From JABDQA01 sp963759125 (GTDB lineage Bacteria > Desulfobacterota > Desulfobulbia > Desulfobulbales > Desulfocapsaceae), in contig CAVWXN010000008.1 in NCBI GenBank assembly GCA_963759125.1, positions 310,001-374,000 on the forward strand: a stretch of 64,000 bases of DNA, read 5' to 3'. Positions 1 to 8,920 of the stretch are shown piece after piece. The notes under the pieces are model-generated. The model had not been told where the DNA came from and made no database searches. It saw only the letters and a program-made list of their open reading frames with translations. The translations under genes were made by a program, and so were the position numbers. Numbering within the stretch: the first letter of the stretch is position 1; every line of letters begins with the position of its first letter.

Positions 1-19
1 GGCCGATCTCGACTTATGA

Positions 20-455
20 TCGTTCTGCCCCCGGATCCCAGGGAAGCGTTCACTTTTCGCAAATATCTACTATCTTTACCTGACCAAGCTCTCCAAATGG
101 CTGCTGCTGATCATGCCTGCTTCCTCTGGCACCGGCCCTGTCAATGCTGTTCATTTTCTGCTTGATCAGGGGCTACACCACTCCACTTTTTAGAGAGCTC
201 ATCAACCGAAACTGCAATTCAGCCGCACGGGCCGCCGTGTTTTCGATCAGGTCCCTTTTAATCCGGCTATTTTTCTCCATCGGGGGACCACTCATTGGCT
301 ACCTCGCCGGACGCTCTTCGCTGGACCACGCAGTCGTCGTCTTTGGCATTGTGTTGACGGGGGGATCGCTTGCTGCTGCCACCTTTATGTTCCGCCACCA
401 AAACTTCACCGACCATAACTTCAAAGATGATCCAGATTCTGGAAGTGGATCCTGA
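20..455 (+). pseudogene. C-terminal part of an MFS transporter, frameshifted
   Basis: This is the 3' end of a membrane transporter that begins before the window. The readable part has hydrophobic segments and the family-like stretch RGYTTPLFRELINR followed by SLLIRLFFSIGGPLIGYLAGR, typical of the last helices of major facilitator proteins. The conserved reading is in one frame up to about position 118 (LSKWLLLIMP) and continues one base further on (LPLAPALSMLFIF), so one base near 119 is extra. A stop at 17-19 also lies in the upstream frame, so the gene may be broken more than once. The substrate cannot be told. The end overlaps the convergent DUF616 gene by 35 bases. Confidence 0.55.
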
Positions 456-1239
456 ACAGCCAATAGGGGATATAACAGAGTGAAACTCCGGGATGCTGTG
501 AGAGGCTGTAATTAAAACTCACCTGATCCCGCCGGGACCAGCGGGTCAACTGGCTGAGCCAGGTCTCCATCAGCTGCTGCAGCTGCGGATCACCCGGCCG
601 GCGAATCAGTAGACGTGCGTTTATGTGGGGATAGGGATCACTGAATTTCTCGATCTCGCTATAGTGGAAAAACTGTTTTTGCAGGAGCTCGGGATCATCC
701 CTGCCGGTTCGAATGCAGAGCTCTACTTCTTGCTTGAGAGAATAGTGAAAGGGATGAAAAAGAAGACCCAAATTTCTGTCAGCTGGCAGCGCCTGGGAGA
801 GAAATAGGTCGAGATCGCCCCGGATTCTCAGGTTGGCATCGATGTAGATGCTCAGATCGTAGGCTGAATCCACGAGGTGATTTTGAATCTTGTATAGCCT
901 TGAGAGCCGCACCGGATCAAGCTCGTCATCATTGGCGGCGAGCCTGATCTTCCAGGTCTCTGAAGAAAGCTCAGGATTGTCGGTGACACAGACAAAATCC
1001 CATTGCTCAGAGCTGGCCAAACGGCGGGGAATTTCGTTCAGGTGATCGTAGCTCCCCGTCAAAACGGTATAGAGCAGCTTTTTCTGGTTCCTGTAGCCTT
1101 TTCTTCCGAACGATCTGATCAACGGCGGTCGCTTCAACAGATAGCCCAGGAGATAGCTGCACAGCAGGCAGCTGTAGCCCCATCGATCCCCTCCGCCGCT
1201 CTGCTTGTTAAGTTTCTTGAGATGTTCTAGCACTATCAT
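421..1239 (-). CDS. DUF616-family glycosyltransferase-like protein
   Basis: The 272-residue protein matches the DUF616 (TOD1/MUCI70-type) pattern: a start like YTVLTGSYDHLNEIP, a middle SAYDLSIYIDANLRIRGDLD with a D-x-N metal/nucleotide-sugar-like motif, and an HPFHYSLKQE segment. The family is thought to be glycosyltransferase-like, but no donor or acceptor is known here. There is no signal peptide or clear membrane helix beyond a weakly hydrophobic stretch near residues 22-36, so a cytoplasmic place is likely. It stands alone on its strand, next to a broken MFS gene. Family assignment is from memory of conserved patterns; the function is inference. Confidence 0.65.
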   Translation of the reverse strand: MIVLEHLKKLNKQSGGGDRWGYSCLLCSYLLGYLLKRPPLIRSFGRKGYRNQKKLLYTVLTGSYDHLNEIPRRLASSEQWDFVCVTDNPELSSETWKIRLAANDDELDPVRLSRLYKIQNHLVDSAYDLSIYIDANLRIRGDLDLFLSQALPADRNLGLLFHPFHYSLKQEVELCIRTGRDDPELLQKQFFHYSEIEKFSDPYPHINARLLIRRPGDPQLQQLMETWLSQLTRWSRRDQVSFNYSLSQHPGVSLCYIPYWLFRIHFQNLDHL

Positions 1240-1342
1240 CGCTTTAGTCGTCTCTGCAATCTGTCAGGTGTCCACCGAACTGATGAATCTACCATGAACT
1301 CTGGTGCAAACATAATTTTCTTTGTGGAGCCGGGATTTTCTG

Positions 1343-1370
1343 TTGTTCAGATGTTTTCGTGAGCTATAAT
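1343..1370 (+). promoter_or_regulatory. Likely sigma70 promoter of the efflux operon
   Basis: A perfect -10 box TATAAT (1365-1370) lies 16 bases after a weaker -35 box TTGTTC (1343-1348), about 100 bases before the outer-membrane efflux gene. The surrounding DNA is AT-rich and gene-free. No obvious regulator-binding palindrome was seen. Confidence 0.45.
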
Positions 1371-1467
1371 TATATATGTTTTGACATTCGTGGAAGAGTT
1401 TCTTATATCTATTTAAGTTTTTTATTAATTGCCTCCTGTCGTTACATCTCTTAAAAAGGATTTTGAT

Positions 1468-2847
1468 ATGTCATTGAAATCATATGGATTGAATAGACTG
1501 TTTTGGGCTCTGCTGTGGCTGATTTTCAGCTGCTCCTTAAGCGTTAGTGCCCTTTCGGAAACGCTGGAACCACCCGCTGTCTGGACGTCGAGGGAGGCCG
1601 TGATATTCGGTTTGAAAAACAGTCCCGACAGCAGAATCGCCTTACAACGTATTGCCTCAGCCCGAGCTTCTCAGGCGGAGGCTGAGGCGCTGCTCAAACA
1701 TCCCCGGCTCGATCTCAGTGCCTCCTATGGTCAAACCAACAACCCCATGTATTCATTCGGCAACATCTTGAATCAGGGGGTCTTTTCCAACGATATCGAT
1801 TTCAACGATCCTGGACGTACCGATGATCTTAATCTCAAGGCTGAACTCACCTACCGCTTCTACAACGGTGGCAGAGACCAGGCTTTGGTTGACAGCGCTG
1901 ATTCAGGCTACCTGGCCAGCCAGGCCGGACTGAAAGAGGTAGAACATCAGCTCGGTTTCGAAATCGTCAAAGCCTTTCAGCGCATCATACAGTCCCAGGA
2001 TCAGCTTGAGGCCCGGCAGGCAGAACTTCAAGCCATCGACAGTTCCCTGCAGGTAGCCAAAGCCCGTTTTGAGGCAGGCGATCTGCTGAAAACGGATTTA
2101 CTCAATTTCGAGGTACAAAGAGCCAGGACCAGTGAAAACTTGATCATTGCTCAGCACCAGAAAGCACTCTCCGAAAAGATATTTCTCAACCTTCTCGGTC
2201 TCAAATCTGGAACAGTTGCCATCTCTTTGGAAGATGAAAACCTGCTGCCGCCACCGGACCGGCAAGCCATCCAGGAACGACCAGAACTTATCAAACTTTC
2301 TGCTGCCCTCGACGCGGCTGAGTCTGAACTGAGAATAGCTAAGGGCGCCAATCTACCCACTTTTGACGGTTTTGCCAGCTATCAATATGACTATGGTTGG
2401 GTCAACGACGGCTCTGGCGATTCCTGGATTGCCGGAGTGAAACTAAACTACAATCTCTGGGATGGTCGAAGAGATGATGCCGAGGTCTTGCGCAAGCAAG
2501 CCGAATACCAGGCTCTTGCGGAACAGCTCGAAAAACTCAAACTGGCCATTACCCTTGAGGTCGAGGAGGCCGAACTGAATTACCAGCAGGCCCTCGAACG
2601 TCGGATAGTAACCGATAAAATGGTAGAAGTCGCCCAGGAGAGTGCCCAGCTCAGCCGTGAACGATTCAAGGAAGGGGTCATCCTTTCTTCCGACGTGCTT
2701 GACACCGAAGTGAGACTCACAGACACGCTGGTGCGTCAATCGGCAGCCAGGGTCAACCACCGTATTGCCACAGCCAACCTTCGGCGGGCCCTGGGATACC
2801 AGCAGTATCAGGCTACCACAGAAGAATTATTGGAGAGACAACAATGA
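1468..2847 (+). CDS. TolC-family outer membrane efflux protein
   Basis: This is the outer-membrane channel of a tripartite efflux pump. The protein has an N-terminal signal peptide (hydrophobic LFWALLWLIFSCSLSVSA) and the duplicated long helical repeats of outer membrane efflux proteins, with Ala/Gln/Glu-rich coiled-coil stretches and a beta-strand region near VNDGSGDSWIAGVKLNYNLWDG. The ATG at 1468 is preferred because AAGGA lies a suitable distance upstream; an in-frame TTG at 1429 lacks this. It overlaps the adaptor gene by four bases (ATGA), so the two are translationally coupled and co-transcribed with the RND pump that follows. Its length, about 459 residues, is normal for the family. 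Confidence 0.9.
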   Translation: MSLKSYGLNRLFWALLWLIFSCSLSVSALSETLEPPAVWTSREAVIFGLKNSPDSRIALQRIASARASQAEAEALLKHPRLDLSASYGQTNNPMYSFGNILNQGVFSNDIDFNDPGRTDDLNLKAELTYRFYNGGRDQALVDSADSGYLASQAGLKEVEHQLGFEIVKAFQRIIQSQDQLEARQAELQAIDSSLQVAKARFEAGDLLKTDLLNFEVQRARTSENLIIAQHQKALSEKIFLNLLGLKSGTVAISLEDENLLPPPDRQAIQERPELIKLSAALDAAESELRIAKGANLPTFDGFASYQYDYGWVNDGSGDSWIAGVKLNYNLWDGRRDDAEVLRKQAEYQALAEQLEKLKLAITLEVEEAELNYQQALERRIVTDKMVEVAQESAQLSRERFKEGVILSSDVLDTEVRLTDTLVRQSAARVNHRIATANLRRALGYQQYQATTEELLERQQ

Positions 2848-3893
2848 TTTCAGCATCTTTCAAATCAACAACATATTTAATATTTTGGATTCTGCTCCTC
2901 TCACTGTTGGTGCTGTCCAGTTGCAAATCTGAACAGGACAGCCACAAGCAGGCGGCTGAGGAACTGCCACCAGTGGCTGTAACAGTGATCGCTGCCGAAG
3001 CAGTTAAACCGCTGCGCCAAATCGAAATAATGGCCACCGTCGAGGCTGCTCAGAGCGCCTCTATCGCCGCGAAAATAAGTGGCAACATCACCGAGTTGCC
3101 GGTCAAGTTAGGCTCCAGGGTCAGCGCTGGAGACATCCTGGTGGTCATCAGCGCCGAGGAGATCAAGGCAAAACTCTCCCAGGCCCAAGCACAATTGGAG
3201 CAAGCTCAACGCAACCTCAGTCGGGAACGGAATCTGCTCAAAAAAAATGCGGCAACCTCGGAATCGGTGAAAACCCTTGAGGAAAGTACACAAATAGCGC
3301 AGGCAGCCTACCGGGAAGCGCAGACCATGCTCAGCTATGCAACGATCAAGGCACCTTTTAGCGGGGTGATCACCCATAAGATTGCCAACGTAGGCGATCT
3401 GGCAACTCCTGGAAAAACCCTGCTAGAACTGGAAAATCCAACCAGTCTTCAGGTAATTACCGACGTACCCGAGGCACTGGTCCTCGATCTGGCCATTGGC
3501 GATGTTCTGCCGGTGAAGATTGAGGCAGCGGGCCTCGAGGTTTCAGGTACGATCACCGAAATAGCCCCAACTGCGAATCCCACCTCAAGGACCGCCCCGG
3601 TCAAACTGAGAATCCCAGCCTCGCCTGATATTCGCTCGGGACAATTCGCCAGAGTCAGCCTGCTCGGCAGCCGGGGGACCGCCATCATGGTGCCAAGGAG
3701 TTCAGTACAGTCTTTCGGGCAGCTTGAACAAGTGTTTGTGGAGCTGAACGGCAGGGCTCGTTTGCAGTTGGTCAAGACCGGACTCGTCGTTGACGACTCT
3801 ATCGAAGTCCTGTCTGGTGTCTCAGCCGGAGACCGGGTTGTGGTATCGGATACCAGAGAGCTTAGCGACGGCCGAAGAGTTACCGTCAAATAA
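2844..3893 (+). CDS. RND efflux periplasmic adaptor (membrane fusion) lipoprotein
   Basis: The 349-residue protein links the RND pump to the outer-membrane channel. A lipobox LSSC puts the lipidated cysteine at residue 27, so it is anchored in the inner membrane and faces the periplasm. Then follow the barrel-sandwich half-motif (SAKI/ISGNITELPVKLGSRV), a short coiled-coil hairpin (about residues 110-150, rich in Q, E and L), the second lipoyl half (ATIKAPFSGVITHKIANVGD) and C-terminal beta-barrel domains. It sits between the TolC-like gene and the RND gene, the standard MFP order. Confidence 0.92.
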   Translation: MISASFKSTTYLIFWILLLSLLVLSSCKSEQDSHKQAAEELPPVAVTVIAAEAVKPLRQIEIMATVEAAQSASIAAKISGNITELPVKLGSRVSAGDILVVISAEEIKAKLSQAQAQLEQAQRNLSRERNLLKKNAATSESVKTLEESTQIAQAAYREAQTMLSYATIKAPFSGVITHKIANVGDLATPGKTLLELENPTSLQVITDVPEALVLDLAIGDVLPVKIEAAGLEVSGTITEIAPTANPTSRTAPVKLRIPASPDIRSGQFARVSLLGSRGTAIMVPRSSVQSFGQLEQVFVELNGRARLQLVKTGLVVDDSIEVLSGVSAGDRVVVSDTRELSDGRRVTVK

Positions 3894-3927
3894 TTGTTCA
3901 CTCAACGCCACATTATTTTCTCCAGCC

Positions 3928-6900
3928 ATGGATACGAAAGATATAGAACACAGTGGATTCGCCGGTAAACTTGCCGGTCTTTTCATCGATTCCAAACTGA
4001 CCCCGCTGGCCATTATCGGCTCTCTTCTGCTCGGCTTTCTGGCTGTTGTCATGCTGCCCCGGGAGGAAGAACCCCAGATCAAAGTACCGATGATCGATGT
4101 AATGGTGGCCATGGAAGGCGCCACTCCCAAAGAGATAGAGGAGCAGGTCACTATCCCGATGGAAAAACTGCTCTATGAACTGCCAAATGTCGAGTATATC
4201 TACTCCACTTCGATGGCCGGAAAAAGTTTGCTGGTCGTTCGTTTCTATGTGGGGGCCGATCTTGAAACCGCAATTGTCAGGCTCAATCAAAAGTTGGCAA
4301 CCAACTTCGACAGGATTCCCCATAATGTCTCCCCCCCACTGATAAAACCACACACCATAGATGATGTACCAATCCTGGCCCTGACCCTCCATTCGAAAAA
4401 TTATGATCAGTACATGCTCCGGCGGGTCGCCGCTCAGCTGGATGATGTGATAAAAAACATTCCCGAGGTAGCCGAGACCAAGCTGATCGGCGGCACCAGA
4501 CGTGAACTCAGGATCCGCCTCGACCCGATCCTGCTTGCCTCCAGAAATCTGTCGATCAGCGAATTGATTCCCATCATTCAGCAGGCTAACCGACAGAGTT
4601 ACTCAGGCTCCCTGGTCAATACCAACAACGAGATCGAGATTCAAACCGGCACTTTTCTTACCAGCGCCGAAGAAATCGGCAGCATCGTCGTTGGGGTCTA
4701 CGGAGGGAAACCCGTTTACCTCGAGGAGGTGGCCGATATCCTGGACGGCTCTGAGGAACCTTCCCATTATGTCCTCTATGGAGCCCCGCAAAGACAAGAT
4801 CTCGAGGCTGCGGTCACCCTGTCAATAGCGAAGCGCCCGGGGGCAAATGCGGTGGCCGTGGTGGAGCATGTCCTCAACAAGGTCGATACGCTGAAAGGCG
4901 GCTCTATCCCCACCGACATAGAGATAAGCATCACCCGAAATTATGGCGAAACCGCTTCAGAAAAATCCAACGAACTGCTGCTTCACATGGGTATCGCCGT
5001 TTTTGGTGTAGCGATCCTGATTCTCTTGTTTCTTGGCTGGCGGGAGTCTCTGGTAGTCATGCTTGCCATCCCTTCGACCCTGGCCCTAACACTGCTGGTA
5101 TTCTATCTCTACGGCTATACCCTGAACAGGATCACCCTGTTCGCCCTGATTTTTTCCATAGGAATTCTGGTCGACGATGCCATCGTGGTGGTCGAAAACA
5201 TTGTCCGCCACATGCACCTGCCCGGAAACCAGGACCGATCACTCATGAAAGTGGCGATAGAGGCCGTCAGCGAGGTCGGAAATCCGACAATTCTAGCCAC
5301 CTTGGCGGTAATCGCTGCAATTCTGCCTATGGCCTTTGTCGGTGGCCTTATGGGCCCCTACATGCGGCCCATTCCGGTGGGGGCCTCGGCGGCCATGCTC
5401 TTTTCGCTTGTCATCGCCTTCACCGTCACTCCCTGGGCGGCAACCCATTTGCTCAAAGCCAAAACTGGTGGAAAAGGCCATGATCACGATGCGGTACCGG
5501 ACGACTTCTTCACCAGGCTCTACCACAGGATCATGGATCCGCTGCTCGCCCATAGCGGCTGGAGGTTAATCTTCTTCATCGTCATCACCCTCCTGCTGAT
5601 GGGCTCGATGGCCATGGTCGGCCTCGGCCATGTCAAAGTTAAAATGCTGCCGTTTGATAATAAGAGCGAATTTCAGGTCATTCTTGACATGCCCGAGGGC
5701 ACCACCCTGGAACAGACCTCAAGGGTAGCGCTGGAAATGGCCGCGGTAATAAAAGAAGACCCGGAGGTGGTCGATTATCAGGTGTATGTAGGTACGGCTT
5801 CGCCTTATAACTTCAATGGCCTGGTGCGCCACTATTTTCTACGCAGCGGCCCCACAGTAGCCGATATTCAGGTTAACCTGCTGCCCAAGCATCACAGGAA
5901 ACTCAAGAGCCACGACATTGCCAAACGCGTCAGACCGCAACTGGCTGCTATAGCCGAACACTACGGCGGGACGCTGGTAGTCGCCGAGGTGCCTCCTGGC
6001 CCTCCTGTTCTTCAGACCCTGGTGGCAGAGATATACGGACCGACCGAGCAAGATCGACTGGCCTTGGCCGAAGAGGTAAAATCAATAATGACCTCAAGCC
6101 CTGGGGTCGTCGATGTCGACTGGTACCGTGAAACTCCAAGAACCAGGACCTTGATCACGGTGGACAAGGAGAAAGCTGCGCTGAGCGGCATTACCGAATC
6201 GCAGATCAACAGGACCATTAAGATTGGTGTAGACGGACTCTCCATCGATCTCTTTCACCAGCCCCGAGACAAAGAACCGATAAATATCGTGCTTGAAGTG
6301 CCCCGCTCACAGAGCGCCCGAATAGAGGAGCTTCTCAATATTTCGGTGCGCTCGGAACTCTCTTCCCAGGCACCGCTGGTGCCGCTGAGAGAACTGGTCC
6401 ACATTTCTCAAGCCGAGGTCGAACAACCCATTTATCGAAAAAACCTGAAGCCGTTGATCTACGTTACCGGAGATGTGGCAGACGTCGTTGAAAGTCCGGT
6501 GTATGCAATCCTGGAGATGAACAAGAAGATCAATTCTTTAGATATGGCTGACTTCGGGTCCACTGCTGGCTCGGTGAAAATCTACAATCTCTTTCAGCCG
6601 TTCGATGAAACCCAACCGTCAATGAAGTGGGATGGTGAGTGGCATATAACCCTCGAGGTCTTCCGTGATCTCGGCCTCGCTTTTTGTGTGGTGCTGGTGC
6701 TCATCTACATGCTGATGGTCGGCTGGTTCAAGAACTACATTACTCCGCTGGTGGTAATGGCTGCAATCCCCTTTTCTCTGATCGGTATACTTCCGGCCCA
6801 CTGGGGATTCGGCGCTTTTTTCACCGCCACCTCGATGATAGGTTTTATGGCCGGAGCCGGTATCGTAGTAAGGAACTCGATCATTCTGGTCGATTTTATC

Positions 6901-7149
6901 GAGCTGCGCATCAAGGATGGACTGCCGCTGGATCAGGCGGTGGTAGAGGCAGGTGCCGTTCGTTTCCGGCCCATGCTGCTCACCGCCCTGGCGGTAGTGA
7001 TCGGGGCCTCGGTCATCCTCGCCGACCCCATCTTTCAGGGGCTGGCCATCTCGCTCATGTTCGGGGAAATCGCCTCACTGCTGGTGAGCCGGATGGCGGT
7101 GCCGGTGATGTATTACGTGGTTAAGAAAGGCCAGCACCAATCACCATAG
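3928..7149 (+). CDS. RND-family efflux transporter permease
   Basis: This is the proton-driven inner-membrane pump of the operon. The ATG at 3928 gives about 1,073 residues, the usual RND size; an open frame runs further upstream into the adaptor gene, but that part is only its shadow. The first helix follows residue 20 (LTPLAIIGSLLLGFLAVVML), then the large periplasmic porter domain, helices 2-6 with GILVDDAIVVVENIVRH (the paired Asp of the proton relay in helix 4), a second porter domain and helices 7-12. Sequence features fit the hydrophobic/amphiphilic exporter group more than the heavy-metal (CusA) group, since the CusA metal methionines are not evident. The substrate is unknown and no regulator gene is adjacent. 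Confidence 0.92.
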   Translation: MDTKDIEHSGFAGKLAGLFIDSKLTPLAIIGSLLLGFLAVVMLPREEEPQIKVPMIDVMVAMEGATPKEIEEQVTIPMEKLLYELPNVEYIYSTSMAGKSLLVVRFYVGADLETAIVRLNQKLATNFDRIPHNVSPPLIKPHTIDDVPILALTLHSKNYDQYMLRRVAAQLDDVIKNIPEVAETKLIGGTRRELRIRLDPILLASRNLSISELIPIIQQANRQSYSGSLVNTNNEIEIQTGTFLTSAEEIGSIVVGVYGGKPVYLEEVADILDGSEEPSHYVLYGAPQRQDLEAAVTLSIAKRPGANAVAVVEHVLNKVDTLKGGSIPTDIEISITRNYGETASEKSNELLLHMGIAVFGVAILILLFLGWRESLVVMLAIPSTLALTLLVFYLYGYTLNRITLFALIFSIGILVDDAIVVVENIVRHMHLPGNQDRSLMKVAIEAVSEVGNPTILATLAVIAAILPMAFVGGLMGPYMRPIPVGASAAMLFSLVIAFTVTPWAATHLLKAKTGGKGHDHDAVPDDFFTRLYHRIMDPLLAHSGWRLIFFIVITLLLMGSMAMVGLGHVKVKMLPFDNKSEFQVILDMPEGTTLEQTSRVALEMAAVIKEDPEVVDYQVYVGTASPYNFNGLVRHYFLRSGPTVADIQVNLLPKHHRKLKSHDIAKRVRPQLAAIAEHYGGTLVVAEVPPGPPVLQTLVAEIYGPTEQDRLALAEEVKSIMTSSPGVVDVDWYRETPRTRTLITVDKEKAALSGITESQINRTIKIGVDGLSIDLFHQPRDKEPINIVLEVPRSQSARIEELLNISVRSELSSQAPLVPLRELVHISQAEVEQPIYRKNLKPLIYVTGDVADVVESPVYAILEMNKKINSLDMADFGSTAGSVKIYNLFQPFDETQPSMKWDGEWHITLEVFRDLGLAFCVVLVLIYMLMVGWFKNYITPLVVMAAIPFSLIGILPAHWGFGAFFTATSMIGFMAGAGIVVRNSIILVDFIELRIKDGLPLDQAVVEAGAVRFRPMLLTALAVVIGASVILADPIFQGLAISLMFGEIASLLVSRMAVPVMYYVVKKGQHQSP

Positions 7150-7150
7150 A

Positions 7151-8848
7151 TCAGGCGAGATAGCCCTGATTCTGCAGATAAAGCAGGATCTCCTGGACGG
7201 CTTCAAGCGGAGTGATGCTGCTGGTATCGAGCACGATATCGGGATTGACCGGCTCGATGTAGGGATCGGTGACTCCGGTCACTCCCTTGATCATACCACT
7301 TCGGGCCTTGGCGTAGAGTCCCTTGCGATCTCGCTGCTCACACACCTCCAGAGGGGTGGCCACATATACTTCCACATACCCGCCATAACAGCTGATCAAC
7401 TCCCTATTGGCCTGTCTCGGCTCCTCGTAGGGGGCAATCGGTGCACAGATGGCGATCCCGCCGTTCTTGGTAATTTCACTGGCCACAAAGCCGATGCGAG
7501 TGACGTTGAGATCACGGTGCTTCCGTGAATAGGTCAGCTCCGAGGACAGATTTTTTCGGACAATGTCGCCGTCGAGCAAGGTAACCGGACGATTACGCAT
7601 CTCCATGAATTTCACCAGCAGGACCCTGGCGATGGTCGATTTCCCCGAGCCGGACAGCCCGGTGAGAAAAACCGTGAAGCCCTGCTTGGTTTTTGGCGGG
7701 AAGGCATGCTGCAGTTCCGTGACCATATCAGGCCAGACAAACCAGGAAGGAACATTTTCGCCCTGCATCATCCGCTTCTGCAGTTCTGTTGAGGTAATCT
7801 TCTGGAGGCTGTCCGAATCTTCTGACAGAGGAAAGTATTTCTTTTTCGACTCATGGTAGCCCCAATCCTGCTGCGGTACCATTTCTATGCCAGTCCGGTC
7901 CGCATAGTCGCTGACCAGCTGCTGGGCGGCGCCCGGCTCATAAAACAGAGAGGTGCCATTGGCTCTGGCAAAGGGATCTGCCTGATCTTCAGAAACCATG
8001 AAATGGCTGCAACCGAAGTTCTTACGCATCATCGCCTGCAGCAGCGCTTCCCGTGGACCGGCTCGACGGGTGGCAAAAGGCGACAGGCCAAGCATGATCA
8101 TGTTGGGCGGAAATTTTCTGGTAAACACCTGATAGCAGCAGATATGGGTATAAAAATCTACGTCACCCGGATGATCAAGCCCGACCACGGGCTGCAGAAA
8201 AATGGAGGCCCCTATCCTGGAAGCGGCATCTAGGACCATTTCCCGGTGAGCGCAGTGCAGATATTGTTCAGTGTGAAAACCAAGCACGCGCCGCCAGCCA
8301 TTCATCGTAAAACGTCTGACACTCTCGGATGGTGTCAGCCGCAGCTGGAGAAAATCATAGTGGACCGGCAGGGTGACTCCTTCGACACTGCCGCCGATGT
8401 ACCAGGACTCGGTCTGATCGAGCAGCTGCCTGACCCCCGGGTGTGCAGAACTATCGCTGGTGCCGTAGACCAAGGCGGCCTCCTCTTTTTTATCAGGCTT
8501 CCAGATATCACCCACGGTGAGTATGGCGAGCAGGAATCCCTCCTGGTCGTTAAGAGCGATGAGCTGACCCGGCTGCACCGACCGGGCAAATGCCTCTGAA
8601 ACATCGAGGCAGACAGGAACGGGCCACACTGTGCCAGCTGACAAACTGAGCTCATGGAGAACCGAGAGATAGTCTTCCTTGCCAAGAAATCCAGCCAGAG
8701 GGTAAAAGCCCCGGTTCATGATTAATTCCAAATCGAAGAGCTGGCGTTCGTTCAGATCCAGCGAAACCAGCTCCAGAGCCTGGTTTCGCAGGACCTCAGC
8801 CCTCCTGAAATGCACTACCAGAGATTCGGAATAGTCTTCATTTTTCAT
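7151..8848 (-). CDS. ATP sulfurylase-like/APS kinase fusion (sulfurylase motifs degenerate)
   Basis: The protein, about 565 residues from the ATG at 8848, has an N-terminal PUA-like plus ATP-sulfurylase-like region (to about residue 370) and a C-terminal adenylylsulfate kinase. The kinase looks complete: P-loop GLSGSGKST, then LLDGDIVRKNLSSEL, GFVASEITKNGGIAICAPIAPY and CEQRDRKGLYAKA. The sulfurylase half is altered at its key sites: the usual QTRNP-x-HRAH is GFHTEQYLHCAH, keeping only the HxxH, and the usual GRDHAGPG is SEDQADPF. I infer that it phosphorylates APS to PAPS but may no longer make APS. Its place after gmd and fcl suggests PAPS for sulfation of a fucose-containing surface polysaccharide. 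No sulfotransferase is in the window. Confidence 0.85.
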   Translation of the reverse strand: MKNEDYSESLVVHFRRAEVLRNQALELVSLDLNERQLFDLELIMNRGFYPLAGFLGKEDYLSVLHELSLSAGTVWPVPVCLDVSEAFARSVQPGQLIALNDQEGFLLAILTVGDIWKPDKKEEAALVYGTSDSSAHPGVRQLLDQTESWYIGGSVEGVTLPVHYDFLQLRLTPSESVRRFTMNGWRRVLGFHTEQYLHCAHREMVLDAASRIGASIFLQPVVGLDHPGDVDFYTHICCYQVFTRKFPPNMIMLGLSPFATRRAGPREALLQAMMRKNFGCSHFMVSEDQADPFARANGTSLFYEPGAAQQLVSDYADRTGIEMVPQQDWGYHESKKKYFPLSEDSDSLQKITSTELQKRMMQGENVPSWFVWPDMVTELQHAFPPKTKQGFTVFLTGLSGSGKSTIARVLLVKFMEMRNRPVTLLDGDIVRKNLSSELTYSRKHRDLNVTRIGFVASEITKNGGIAICAPIAPYEEPRQANRELISCYGGYVEVYVATPLEVCEQRDRKGLYAKARSGMIKGVTGVTDPYIEPVNPDIVLDTSSITPLEAVQEILLYLQNQGYLA

Positions 8849-8920
8849 GATTTTCCAGCAGCGAAGGTTTGTCTTCTGCACCGTTCGGTACAATATCGTC
8901 GTTGTAACTGGCGGCTATTC

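Noticed and set aside
3790..3927. An upstream extension of the RND pump
   Set aside because: The extra 46 residues are a shadow of the adaptor's C-terminus; the ATG at 3928 gives the family start.
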